Assembly: GCA_031841125.1 (NCBI GenBank)
Contig: CM063109.1
Coordinates: 2,642,321 to 2,706,320, forward strand
Reading direction: 5' to 3'
DNA from: Acanthococcus lagerstroemiae
Taxonomy: Eukaryota > Arthropoda > Insecta > Hemiptera > Eriococcidae
Length of the DNA: 64,000 bases
Shown: positions 1 to 10,834 of the stretch, piece by piece
How positions within the stretch are numbered: the stretch's first letter is position 1
Layout of the letters: every line of letters starts with the position of its first letter
Made by a program: the position numbers and the translations under genes
Notes under the pieces: generated by a model
Told to the model about the DNA's origin: nothing
What the model saw: the letters and a program-made list of their open reading frames with translations, nothing else
Databases searched by the model: none

Positions 1-600
1 TCTGTATCTCCTTTTACCCAATAACCAGCAAAAGAGTAATCATTTCGAGAAAGTCTGATAAGTTTAAGTTGGCGTCTAATGATTAAAATACGATTTTTAT
101 CAATAATCCTACCTTGAATTGATCCATCTCGAGTCTCAATTGTGTGCGGTTTTGTATTTACAAAATGTTCTACACAGCTGCACTGAACATGATCGTTGCA
201 ATTTTTTCTCACTCACAGACATCAAATTTCATTAGACATCAGAGCTACAGGTTCTTGATTAATCACTTTCACTGATGGTACTTTTAGATACACAGTGCGT
301 AGAGTCATCAATTAAAGTTATTGCTTTTATTTCAATATTCCATTTTATAATATAAATTTTTTTTTTTTTTTTTTAACTAGGTTATCAATTTTCGATTTTT
401 TAAATTTTTTTTTTTTTTTTTATTTATTTTTTATTATTTTTTTTTAAAATAGGTATCAATTCGATTTTTTTTTTATTATTTTTTTTTAGTATAAGATTCA
501 ACAAAATCACTTGAAATCCAAGTTAGAAAAAAAAGTGGTCTGATAAAAAATGGAAACTCGACCACTTTATATTACAATATCAATTCTTTTAACACCAACA
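1..600. other. T-rich low-complexity intronic DNA
   Basis: No coding exon is visible. Between about 358 and 488 there are several T runs of 8 to 20 bases interrupted by short A/G-containing spacers, on an otherwise AT-rich background. Because the ABCA transporter on the minus strand runs off the left edge, this stretch should be intronic for that gene, or lie between unrecognised downstream exons. Confidence 0.5.
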
Positions 601-930
601 CAAAAATGTGAACTTGGTTACAGAGAACAGAACTTACACAAATGTGTTTTCAACAGCGAATGTACAAAAATGTGTTTTCAACATCGAATGTACAAAAATG
701 TGAACTCGGTCTAGGATTGTACAAAACTTACACAGAAAAGTGTTTTCAACAGCGAATGTACAAAAATGTGACTTCAACAGTGAATGCCCAGAAAAATGTT
801 TTCAACAGTGAATGCTCAGAAATGTGAACTCGAGCCAGAGAGAACAGAATTCACACAGAAAAAAATGTTTTCAACAGTGAATGCTCAGAAATGTGAGCTT
901 TTAACAGAAAAGCACTGAAAATGTGAACTC
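601..930. repeat. Degenerate minisatellite with TGTTTTCAACAG core
   Basis: A phrase of about 30 bases (TGTTTTCAACAGYGAATG followed by YACARAAATGTG) recurs five or more times with small changes. Copies lie near 641, 670, 740, 798 and 867, separated by variants of 'GAACTCGR-CCAGGA-'. A short forward reading frame through it only reflects the repeat and its residues are themselves repetitive, so it is not called a gene. Confidence 0.75.
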
Positions 931-1003
931 GATCCAGGATCATACCTTTCTATACTACTAGTGTTAGCTTTGAGATTAATTTTGTACATGGGAGACTCAA
1001 AAC

Positions 1004-2062
1004 GGGGCAGGATACATATATGGCATTCGCTCATATTGAAAAAACTTTTGGCAATGTTAAATGGAATAAAATGTTTGATATTCTAAAAAAAAAATTTTAA
1101 AAAAAATTAAAGAAACAGGACAGAAAGCTACGTTAAGAATAGGAGAGAAAGGGGAGGCTAATATAGAAAAAGATGTGAAGCAAGGGTGCTCCTTATTACC
1201 AGTATTATTTAATCTGTACATAGAGTGGGCCATAAAAGAAATAAAAGAAAATTTTGAAGTAGAAGCGAGTGTCACTGCACAAGGAGAACGAGTAAAGATG
1301 CTCAGGTCTGCAGATATTGTTTTATTAGCTGAAAGGAGAGTTGATTTGGAAAACATTTTAAACGGAATGGAGGAGATTTTGAGTATAGAATATCGTATGA
1401 GAATAAATAAAAATAAAGTAATGGTATGAAATCGATGTGAACGTGATAGCTTGAATATAAATATTAGAGAGGAAAAGATCGAGGAAGTAAGCGAATTTGC
1501 TATTTAGGGAGTGAAATAACAAAATATGGGAGGAATTAAAGGGATATTAGTAGTAGAACAGCGTAAGCCAAATTAGCATTTTATCGAAAAAGTAATCTTT
1601 TCAAATCAAAAATAAATCTGGAAATCAAAAAATTGTTCTTAGAAACTTATGCATGGAGTGTAGCCTTGTATGGATGTGAAACTTGGACCATAGGAAAACC
1701 AGAAAAGAGAAGGATCGAAGCTTTAAAGATGTGGTGCTATAGGCGGATACTTAGCATCAAATGGACGGATAAGGTAAGAAATGAGTAAGTGCTTAACAGA
1801 GTAGGAGGTGAAATGGATATTTGGAACCGTCTGAAGAGAAGGACAGATAAACTATTAGGGCATAATCTGAAGCACCCGGGAATAATATCACTGCTACTAG
1901 AAGGAAGAGTGGAGGGAAAGAATTGGGTAGCTCGGCAAAGATTCCAGTATGTTCAACAGATAATCAAGGATATCAAATGTAAGTGTTATTAGACAAAATG
2001 AGTGAACTTGCACAAGACAGGGAGAAATGGAGAACTGCATGAAACCGGCCGTAAGACTGATA
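1004..2062 (+). mobile_element. Dead non-LTR retrotransposon: reverse transcriptase fragment
   Basis: Reading the plus strand across frames gives diverged LINE reverse-transcriptase blocks in the right order. They are a 'FxxVKWxKMFDIL' palm segment at about 1045-1085, 'KQGCSLLPVLFNLYIEWAI' at about 1178-1235, a motif near 1310 where the catalytic FADD should be but reads SADI, a 'MRINKNKVMV' block near 1397-1429, then C-terminal 'YGCETWTIGKPEKRRIEALKMW' (about 1668-1735) and 'KLLGHNLKHPG...LEGRVEGK' (about 1849-1920). The open pieces, 1175-1429 and 1789-1992, are separated by stops and frameshifts, and the catalytic aspartates are lost, so it is inactive. The C-terminal block occurs in many insect endonuclease-reverse transcriptases; the clade is not certain. 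It lies opposite to the ABCA gene, within its intron. Confidence 0.85.
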
Positions 2063-2568
2063 ACCTTATCATCATCAGTTGATTTCTGTGTTATGTAAAA
2101 ATCATATGGCAATGAGGGAACAGTTCATAGTTATTCTCATATTATTCGTCTGTTCTCATTTCAGTAGTTCGTTCAGTTTTCATTCAGTTCCCGTCATGTT
2201 TGTATTCTAGTATTTTTCCCCATAATCTACCATTTCGACCATTTACCTCTTTCCTATAATTTTCATCTTATAATGACCATTAGTTAAATGAGAATTGTAA
2301 TGAATCAACATTCATAGATTAGAACGTGATTAGGAGATACTGGCATATGATTACATATTCAGCCAGTTATAAACTGATTATTCGATCTAAGATCTTTTAG
2401 AACCCCTGAATAAACCGAATTCAACAGGAACAGGACTCTGAACCACTAAAATGCAACTTCCTTTGTAATTTGCTAACTATTCAGCCAACTAATACTTCCT
2501 CTCTTTAAAATAACCCACAACACGATCTCCATGTAAGTCGCGTTCAAACAATATTAAAGAAAACTTAC
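2063..2568. other. Intronic DNA of the ABCA gene
   Basis: This lies between the LINE relic and ABCA exon 5. No further exon of the transporter is recognised here on the minus strand, and no repeat structure stands out. The donor at 2568-2567 (GTAAG on the minus strand) opens an intron that runs through this stretch toward the left edge. Confidence 0.5.
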
Positions 2569-2809
2569 GATTATGAAACACAGCTGAAAATGCGAAACAA
2601 AAGGCCGTGTTCGCAATGCAGTACAGCATTATACATGACCATAATATCGTAGTGTCAACGCAACGAATAGCAGCCGAGTTCGGTCCAAAAAACTCATGTT
2701 GTAATAAGAGCGTAACAATGGTGAAGGAGATGAAACTGAGAAATGTTGCATGCAGGAACCAACCAGTCCATATTAACCATTCTTCCAGGCCGACCATTTT
2801 CATAAGTTC
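2569..2809 (-). CDS. ABCA exon 5 (ELMKMVG junction and two helices)
   Basis: The acceptor TTTTAG|GAA (2811-2810) gives ELMKMVGLEEWLIWTGWFL, the family's conserved cytosolic coupling segment leading into the third membrane helix. A fourth hydrophobic stretch follows near the end. The donor is AATC|GTAAG at 2569/2568, phase 1. The next exon should lie to the left; none is recognised before the window edge. Confidence 0.88.
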
Positions 2810-4928
2810 CTAAAATCAAAATTCAAGAATCATCACACAATATGTTTGGTTTTTTGTATCCAGGAATGCCCGCTCCCGAAGTTATTTCAGCTCACTAATC
2901 GGATACAGAAGAGCTGAGCAACAGTGTTCTACAACATTTATTAGGAATGCAACTCGGTCGCGTTGCCAGCTCATTCATCTATCACCTTCATATTCATAAT
3001 ATAAAAACAATAATCTCTTACCTTCATACCACTTGATTTCTCTACGATTATAGACGAAATCAGAGGAACGGACAGGAGTAAAGAAGTTAAAATCACAACG
3101 AAACATACAACCGCAGGAACGAGTTTTCTAAACGCATTTTCTTCGTCATACTCTGGATAAGGAAACTTCTGAAATTTCACCTGTCACAAACATCTTCACA
3201 TTTAGTCACAATCGTCGCCCAATTTCATCGTAGTTGATCGGTACCTTTAAAATTACCTCGGGAGGGTATGTGATATTCTTAGTTTTAAGAAATATCGTGT
3301 CCAAAGCAAGTTGTACGCCAGCGAATCCTTGAGTCAAATACGGATCTAGAATAAGCGAAAACAATGTGATCATTAGTAATTGATAGCATGGCTCCACCTG
3401 AGCTGCAAAGGATGGCGGAAGTGATACGATTAAAACTGTGAATAGACCTCAGTTGAATTTTTTCACGCCTGATTGAGCCTACTAAAGCTCACCGAGATTT
3501 AGTAGGGCGGATTAAGACTATTTACTACAGGGATGCAGCGTGGCAAGCCACTTTGGCACGAGTGCATCGCCACACGCTCCACCAACCATATGTACTTCAT
3601 CCGAACCATACGCACAAACAGGTGACTTGTTTTTCATTTTTTACTGGGAAGGGGGTTTTCATTGGATTTGAAAGGCTAAGCCTTCCAAGCCCTCTTATTT
3701 GCGCTTATCATCACAACAATTCATAAAGACTAGATCAGAATTTACTGAGATCTTTCAGTTTGTTTTCAGACGTTCAGAATTAAGGTGACTTAGTAAGATT
3801 GATCAAAGCTCATGTCAATAAGACTTTCTAAGACCCATAAAAACTCGATCGCAAGGGTGTCGCGAATGAGGAGTACTCAAAAACACCACTATTCAAGGCC
3901 TCATTCTAGAAGTAAGACTAGTAGTGATGCCAACAAAATTGGAATTTTTGCAGCTCTCCTGCCCTTCTTTCTGAATGCACACTCCTCTTCGACAGTTTTG
4001 CAATACTGCTTTATTCGAAGAATTGCACATCCGCCGGGAAATTCAGAGGATAGATGCCAGAAGACGCTGACCCTTATGTAACGTCCTAATTCCGATTTGA
4101 AGCTGGCTCCTATTAAATAGAGAAAATATACGGGCGCTCGATTGGCGCTACTGGGTCCGACGCAAATCAAGAGTATTTTTAGCTCCTATGCTGGAACTGG
4201 CGTCTGACGTATTTCTACAGTCTTGGAAGCAAAATCATTCGTAAATTGAAATAAGAGATTTGGCGTACGCACTTTCTCGATATGGAACGTCTGGAGCATC
4301 TTTCGGAAATAGCGTTTCGGTAAACCATTCATCGGCATCTCTCAGCTTGTATTCGAACTTTCCCGAATCGCTCAAGTTCACAAAAACAATTCCGATTGAG
4401 TTAACAGTCAGTAAATCGGCAGTTCTATTAGAAGTCAATAATATTTCTAATTGAGTTTCATTATCCACAGCTTCTATTTCTATTCTGCTTCCTGCGACAA
4501 AGATTAGACACAATGTTAAAATTTCTTACATCCGACAGTCCGAAGACTAAGAGAATAAATGTAAAGCGATTCATTGAAATACAAATAGATCGCGGCAACG
4601 GCTAATTAATATTACCTAACATAGAAACGACTTTGGTCACAATGTAATTTGCGCGTGTTGTATTCGGTGCATACACTAAATGCCTGAACTTCTGAGCAGT
4701 GTTGAAAATATCACGCGGACTCAACGTATCTTCTATTGTCGCATTTTTTTCGATTATTCCATCCGCGCGGATGAATATTTCACCCATTTTGATAAATCCA
4801 CCGACAAGCAGAATCGGTAAGACGATCTCCAAAGTCGTCATGAACCAACGATGCTTTCGCAACTTGTACTGCTTCCACAGCAACAGGCGGAACTTCGACC
4901 ATATCGCATTGGTTTTACTTTCATCCAT
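2569..4928 (-). CDS. ABC transporter, ABCA subfamily (ABCA3-like), N-terminal part
   Basis: Five coding exons join in frame to give about 344 residues: 4928-4616, 4491-4273, 3345-3245 (or 3257), 3180-3022 and 2809-2569. ABCA proteins are full-length two-fold transporters that move phospholipids and other lipids across membranes. The sequence shows a short cytosolic start with 'LLLWKQYKLRKHRW' (residues 15-28), a first membrane helix (about 29-50), a lumenal/extracellular loop with several N-glycosylation sequons, a 'FPYP' element just before the second helix, the conserved junction 'EKSSGMKELMKMVGLEEWL', and two more helices. Phases agree at every junction (1, 1, 0, 0). The nucleotide-binding domains and second half are outside the window. 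ABCA3-like is a family-level inference; the exact ortholog is unknown. Confidence 0.88.
3022..3180 (-). CDS. ABCA exon 4 (second membrane helix)
   Basis: This phase-0 exon of 53 codons lies between the acceptor TTTGTGACAG| (3182-3181) and the donor AAG|GTAAG (3022/3021). It encodes KFQKFPYPEYDEEN, then a hydrophobic helix (KLVPAVVCFVVILTSLLLSV) and IVEKSSGMK. The FPYP element followed by a helix and a charged 'EK..' turn is characteristic of ABCA transporters. Confidence 0.87.
3245..3345 (-). CDS. ABCA exon 3
   Basis: It opens after TTATTCTAG (acceptor at 3347-3346) and encodes a segment beginning PYLTQGFAGVQLALD, which resembles the 'GF..LQ.A.D' element found just before the second membrane helix in ABCA proteins. 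Two in-frame donors are possible: AAG|GTACC ending at 3245, or GAG|GTAATT ending at 3257. They differ by four codons. The second has the better donor consensus, but I cannot choose between them from sequence alone. Confidence 0.78.
4273..4491 (-). CDS. ABCA exon 2
   Basis: The acceptor (TTGTCGCAG|GA) at 4493-4492 joins a split glycine codon. The exon carries 73 residues' worth of extracellular loop, with sequons NET, NRT and NLS. It ends at an A|GTGCGT donor (4273/4272), which splits an asparagine codon completed by exon 3. The open frame runs beyond this donor to 4235; the inferred splice keeps the family pattern '...PYLTQGF'. Confidence 0.8.
4616..4928 (-). CDS. ABCA exon 1 (start codon)
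   Basis: The ATG at 4928 sits in an A-rich context (AAAAATGG). It opens 104 codons plus one base, ending at a donor reading AG|GTAATA at 4616/4615. Content: cytosolic N-terminus, the membrane helix WFMTTLEIVLPILLVGGF, then loop with sequons NAT and NTT. Start choice: the frame matches the usual ABCA beginning, with about 15 residues before the 'LLLWK' element. Confidence 0.87.
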
Positions 4929-4980
4929 TTTTAAAAGTCACTGATGTTTGCCGTCAATAATGCACGTCGATCGCGAGCAT

Positions 4981-4990
4981 AATGCCTGAG
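4981..4990 (-). promoter_or_regulatory. Probable 5'UTR splice acceptor of the ABCA gene
   Basis: On the minus strand a pyrimidine-rich tract ends in TTTCTTTCTCAG with the AG at 4987-4986, 57 bases before the ATG at 4928. This suggests a non-coding first exon further right (above 5000), so the promoter is probably not immediately upstream of the start codon. Inference from splice consensus only. Confidence 0.45.
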
Positions 4991-7169
4991 AAAGAAAAAA
5001 ATCAATTATATCGAATTATAGAGAGGATCCTGGTATTTCTCACTATCAGCGTTATCTTCTACATTAACATGTAACCAGGCAAATTCCAAATTGAAATCAA
5101 AAGTTTCATCATCCGAGTATTAAAAACCTGATAATGAATTGTCTTATTTAAATCGAGCCATAGGAAATCGAAAAAAGGATGAATTGAAATAATAGGTCAT
5201 ATAAAGCCATCATCGATCAGCAATTTAAAACATCTCAAAAATAAAGATAAAACTATTTTAGCTAACCCATGGTATCGAACTGTACCATACTTTTCGATTA
5301 GTAGATTTCGTTCGAAGTCAATATTTCCTATGATTAGCGTTCTATACTTATCAGTACTTGCTCAAATCACATGATGGAACGAATCATAGTCATGCAGTTG
5401 CTTAGAAACACGAAGGTAACAGTAACAACCATAAGAATGAATAAAAATAGCGACGGTGGTGACACAGAAACACTGATAAGGGGGGGCAGTTACTATTAAT
5501 AATTTAAAGGAAAAATTAGCCGCACAGTGGTAAGACTGTTCCTCATTATCATTTTAATGGCATGGCAGATTAGAAACATGCCGTAAACAGTTTAAAAATG
5601 ATGATTTACACATTTGCGTCAATAGTCAATACGAGAGAACTTAACTGCGGGCCAACATCCGGTAACCAGCGTCGCGATGTCTCAGATTACTACGTATCAT
5701 TAACAGACACACCGATTAGTGGAGCAGTCGAGTTGGGAATATAATATTCCAATAATTACGTTTTAAACGCGTAAACAGAATTTTAAATTGCCAAGCCGAA
5801 CAGTTTCAGATCTCAACGGATTTTAGTAGTAGTAGCACTTTTTTCCCCCCAAAAAAATGATAATTTGGATTTCAGAATTCAAAAATATTGAACCCATGTT
5901 CAAACACTACCACAAGACTACGTACGTACATCGCTAAGGAATGCAGCAACAAATAACTCATCTTTTTTGGCACATGATACTGAGACTGGTGAGACTGGCT
6001 GTCAATGGTTGCTTATCGCAGTTCAGACATCAGGAAACGCCAGGAAAAGACGAAGGCACTAACATAACTTAGCTCTGGGTTCCGACAAAATTTATGAAGT
6101 ATGAAACAGACAGATGAGAATCTTCGATAGTTTGCCACGAACGATAGATTCCCAAAAGGAAGGCAACTGAGTACCTAGGCATTCGAAAAACATCTGCTAT
6201 ATTCGTATGAGAAGTAATTTACGACAGTCTGAAACACATTTTTGAGCTAATATTCAACTTTTATAGACACATACAATCTCGAGCAGTATGTGACACGAAG
6301 ACTGAATGAATATCAGTCCTCATTACATCCCGCAAAATCATCGATAACGACATTTCGATGCTATCTTCCCGAGATTTTGATCAAGAATTTCACCTGAAGA
6401 CGGGAGCAGATTTAGGCATCGTTCACATTTTTGCATTATGCCTATTATAACACATGTGTATTGAATTTCTGCGCTATATCACCTATAACGACACATACTT
6501 GATCTTACCGGAACTCGATCGTATAATAAAACTAGATATAATTTTTATACTCACTCAATCACTCGATCAGACTTGTACTAGTCCATAAAAATTCAATTCC
6601 TTTGATACATCCTACATTCAGAACAAAAGTAAATGATAACGTGGTTAAGATGAGTTAGGAGAAAGTGGATATATCAAGCTCCAACAAATTTTTGCTGGCA
6701 GTCGTAGAGACCGTACTTCCAACTATAAAATCAATGCTAGGCATTTAAATTATACTCACCACAATACTCACAGACAATAATTAAACATGCATGATTGGTG
6801 AATAAAAATTCGGATTTTAAGACTGCCAATTCGTTAATTTTCTACATCGAAGATCGAAGACCAAATCACGATACGCCGTTAACGGTACGACAAATCATAA
6901 TATTGACAATACAATACGAAACACAATTTGTCAATTTCGTCATCAATGAATCACTAGAATGGTCCAATGGTCTGATGCTGGTCTGATGAATCTTCTAGCT
7001 GATTGTTGGCTGATTTCTGCGCGTCAAGCACCAGCCTTTAGCCTTGGCACCAGCCACCTGTGTCTGCGATCTGCGTCTGCATCTCCACTACCTGTAATGC
7101 GGCAATGTGGCAACACTGGTGCGATTCTTGTATTGAAAGTTTGAAACATTGAAATGAAGTTTTTGCCTA
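4991..7169. other. Intergenic, no recognised gene
   Basis: This should hold the ABCA promoter and any non-coding first exon. Only short spurious frames are present. I see no repeat, TIR or RNA structure that I can support. Confidence 0.4.
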
Positions 7170-7352
7170 AAGCCCCGTTCACACTAGCGTTTAATTCGCT
7201 GCAAATGAACGTGCTGCGAGTAGCGAGTGTAAAGTTTTTAGCGCAGCGAAGAGTATAATATTATATTAATATTATGAAGTATGAACTAACTTTATTCGCT
7301 ACTCGCTGCACGCTCATTCGCAGCGAATTAAACGCTAGTGTGAACGGGGCTT
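7170..7352. mobile_element. Foldback MITE with ~57-bp inverted arms
   Basis: The 183-bp segment begins AAGCCCCGTTCACACTAGCG and ends with its reverse complement. The first 33 bases of each arm match exactly, and homology continues to about 57 bases with only a few mismatches. The arms contain short subrepeats of CGCTGC / CTGCGAGTAGCGA. A central AT-rich spacer (TAATATTATATTAATATTA) is itself palindromic. Non-autonomous, with no coding capacity. Flanks read CCTA and AACGG, so the target duplication is short or unclear. Confidence 0.88.
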
Positions 7353-8700
7353 AACGGCTAACTATTTTATTTTATGTAGGTGGACAATATAAAGACATGT
7401 AAATTGTAAAAGACATAACTGCAGCAACTGGTCCGTTTTTGGCACCCACCATAAAACAACTCGGCATCAAATAATTTATTGACACCCATCAATAAGTCAT
7501 AAACTTCAACGATAATTCGTATTTATTTGACACAGGTCCATTCAAACTTTTTATCTATTAGCTGGTCATCGATGGGCAACAAAAATCATTTCTTCAGCAG
7601 GATATGTCTATACATCTTATTTTATTCAAAATCCGCAACCCTTCTGAAATTTACAGGCACTCTATTGGTTTGCACTTTCACACTTTTTTTCAATGAGGAG
7701 CACCAGGCGATAAGGCGATTTTCGCGTTCGACTATTCCCCAAGGATTAGCTGGACTCAGTTTCAAAGGTAAGCTGGAATCTGAAAAGAAACATGGAACAA
7801 AAATTTGATTCTTCTGAACTCAGCGAGCTGATTGTACTCGTATTAAAAATTTGTATGTTATATTTTGTCCAATTTGGGACTGCAGGGGTTTATATTCCGT
7901 TCTTTCCTTCTGAGAATAAACATTAGCTAAAGGGAAGGGAAACCAACTACTCCGCTTCAAGCCAATTTTGATCTGGAATGAAATTCGAATCCCTTCTTTT
8001 CAGTCAAGTGCATTAGTTTTCGGTTTTTTCAATTTCACATTTCGCTTATACGGAACGCAGAACTATTAATTAAATTCAGAACCTTACCTGGTAGTGAGCA
8101 TTTGGAAAATAGAGAAGGTAACTTTTTCATGTCACTCATTATTTTATATTTGCACCAATAGATAGTCGGTACCTAGAAGTTGTTTCATCAACAGAGCTCG
8201 GATTTTTATGATTTGTCATGTTTTCCTACATTGGAGAAGATCGTGCATATCGTGTAGATCTTTGCGAATCATAACATTCTTAGTAAAATGAGCCCAATTT
8301 GATACTGCATATTTTGGGTAGGTATAGATGCATGTTTTTAAACGCATATTCGTCATATTCTGACTTTTTTTTTTTTTTCATTTTTCAGTCATATTTTGGA
8401 AATTTTGGCAAACATTTTTTTTTTACCATTTCTTTTTCACCGAAAATAGCAAACCTGAAAAAACCAAAAAATTTTGAAAAAAATTTTTTTCGTGCTAGAT
8501 AAGTGCATATTTTGCCATATTTTGACGAAAATAAACGTATGTTCTATGCGCATAAAACAATTTTTTAAGCGCATGAAAATCCGAGATCTATTCATCAATT
8601 TCGATCGAAAATTTAGTCCCAAGTTACAAACGACATCATTGTCCAATTGATTATATCTGCGCCTGTACGCCTGTTTACTCAGATTTGCAGCAAGCATTGA
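7353..8700. other. Intergenic, low-complexity AT-rich
   Basis: No gene recognised. Around 8300-8560 there are T runs and repeated GCATATTTTG-like words, of the kind found in degraded transposon ends. I cannot define an element boundary. Confidence 0.35.
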
Positions 8701-8707
8701 GGAAAGT

Positions 8708-9315
8708 GGGAGAATTACTCGAAATATTCAGGATGGGCATGTGCACTGACTTCGAAAAATATCTAATTAACGTAGTAGTAAGAGTTGATTCCTGTTAACC
8801 CACTTTCTGAAGCAAAGTGCTCTGCCACATCTAAATTAGCGCCAGAAATGCATGCGAAAAAAGTGCTCGAGCCAGAAGTCCATAATCAGTCACTGATATC
8901 ATGAAATAACACTTTGAGAAGTCGTTAATTCATACCCACTGATACGGTTTCTAGAAGTCATTCATTCTATCCATCTCCATCAGTTTCCCCACTGAATTAC
9001 CAGTTATGCCATAAATTGATTGATTACATGTGGTCTCCTAGCTTATACATGCCACGAATATCAAGAAAATAGGGCGAATTACCTGAAATATCGAAAATGG
9101 GGCATTGGTAATGACTTGAAAAAATAATTGGTATGGTAACAGATGATCCGTAACAACCGATTTTCCCAAGTAACGGTACAAATACTGGCGTAACAGAAAC
9201 TGCTCCGCCACATCCACCAAGCTGAGCATGCGAAGGAGGCGCTTAAGGCCGGAAACCCCACAATCAGACACCGATGTCGTGAAAATACAACCATCCCTTA
9301 TCCACGAATTAGTCA
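8708..9315. repeat. Two diverged tandem copies (~240 bp) with a residual open frame
   Basis: Segment A (about 8708-8937) and segment B (about 9071-9315) align along their whole length. Shared blocks include GAATTAC-YGAAATAT near their left ends and TGCTCYGCCACATC near their middles, then ATCAGNCACYGATRTC at the right. Read on the minus strand, B is open from 9316 to 9038 and would encode a segment ending ...LPYQLFFQVITNAPFSIFQ before a CAG|GTAATT donor-like site. The matching frame of A has stops. I recognise no protein family. It could be a duplicated exon or an old repeat. Confidence 0.55.
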
Positions 9316-9316
9316 A

Positions 9317-10515
9317 GTCGTCACTCGTCAGTATTCAAATACTTTTGATTCAAAAATGAACAGCATCTATAAGAAATATATACTGTATTTACATAATTAG
9401 AATAAACTGATCAACTCTCCTCGTTAAAGTAAATCTTCAAATATACACTTCCTTACAATACCACTTATGAATGTAGTTAACAGTAATTTAAAATTACGCG
9501 GCTTCCAATTTTCTTTCATCTGCATTAGTATGAAACATAAATTTGTTGCGCTGGTTTTATAAAATTATACATGTAAGATGAGGAGAAAGGAGAAGAAAAT
9601 GTAATTAGAATTTGCATAATGAAAATATAAAATAGAACTTCGACGTTGCTGACGGTAATGTAACCCAAGTGACTAGTTTTTCCAGGCCACAATTTATTTG
9701 TAGTACAGTTGATAAATTTACTCCTTACTAACGAAGACATTATCACGTACACACGGCGCTTCATAAATTAAATTAAATCCACAGCCATTTTAATTACAAA
9801 ATACAATAAGGGCCTAATGTACCGTTAATTTTGTCATAATTCACGCGGAAATCAATGATCGGATAATGTCCTCGCTTGTTCGATTTCGCTGAAATAACTA
9901 CGTGCAAACTACTGCAGATTTTCTTCCAACCTGATTGTTCTAAGAAAATCAATAGTTGAAGAAAACCGTGGTACCAAAAATGAGGAAAAAAGAAAAATTG
10001 TACAAATAATTTAGAAATTTTTAGAAACGTAAATAACGATGTGTGTGGTTTTTTTCTTTTTGTACAATACATTTAATGCTAAGAAGATAAAAGGTTTACT
10101 ACAAAGATAATATAGTTCGTTAATATATTCAATCAGTTTTTCTTCATTGACAAAAATAATAAATTAAACGCGTGATATGCGACGCGCGCGCGTAAATAAA
10201 TTAACATAATTCGGAAATAAGCGATAGATTTTCAATCAATTTCACTGTGTTCTTTCTTTCGATTTTTATAAATTTTTAAAAACAAACGGTATGATAAAAT
10301 TACAATGAACTCAGAATTTTCACCATCGAACATGGACAAACGACGTTACCTCGTCTTGGAAAGGAAACTTCGCACGATTAAAATGGGCGGGTAAGCGAGC
10401 ATCGAAATACAGAAAAATTACACGTTATTGAAGTAGTTCGACGTGGGAATTATTTCCTTCTTTTGTCGACTGTTCGCTATCTCTACTCGTTATTAGCGCG
10501 CAATATGCCGATCCA
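9317..10515 (-). other. Downstream region / 3'UTR of the desaturase
   Basis: The stop codon of the desaturase ends at 10516, so the adjacent part is its 3' untranslated region on the minus strand. An ATTAAA-type polyadenylation hexamer occurs at 10077-10072, about 440 bases beyond the stop, but no strong downstream GU-rich element is visible. A CG-alternating run lies near 10184-10194. No other gene is recognised. Confidence 0.45.
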
Positions 10516-10834
10516 TTACTCTTCTTTCTGTCCAACCACAGTCGCCTCTTTAACATCGTCTTCTGCCAGATCTTTGTCGCCCCAGCCCCACACCGGATGG
10601 CTACCATCTCCCGTTCGCTCAGCTCGTTTTTTAATCATGTCTGTGGACACCGTTTTCAAATCGTACGCCCAGCCAAGTCGCGCGAAGAAATCGATGAACG
10701 CGGTGGTCGTGTTAGCCGAGTAGTCGCCCAGTTCTGCGGTCTTGTAGTCCCACGGGAATACGTGATGGTAGTTATGCCAGCCTTCGCCCATAGCCAAGAG
10801 GGAAACACTTTTGTTCTCTGACGGATTAATGTAC
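10516..10834 (-). CDS. Desaturase exon 5 (third histidine box, stop)
   Basis: The acceptor TTCCACACAG|G at 10836-10835 completes a split lysine codon. The exon carries YINPSEN, then the third histidine box GEGWHNYHH, the [13 protein letters not shown] region and a hydrophilic C-terminal tail ending ...VVGQKEE before TAA at 10518-10516. Confidence 0.95.

Noticed and set aside
10425..10821. Plus-strand frames over desaturase exon 5
   Set aside because: They are antisense shadows of the coding exon.
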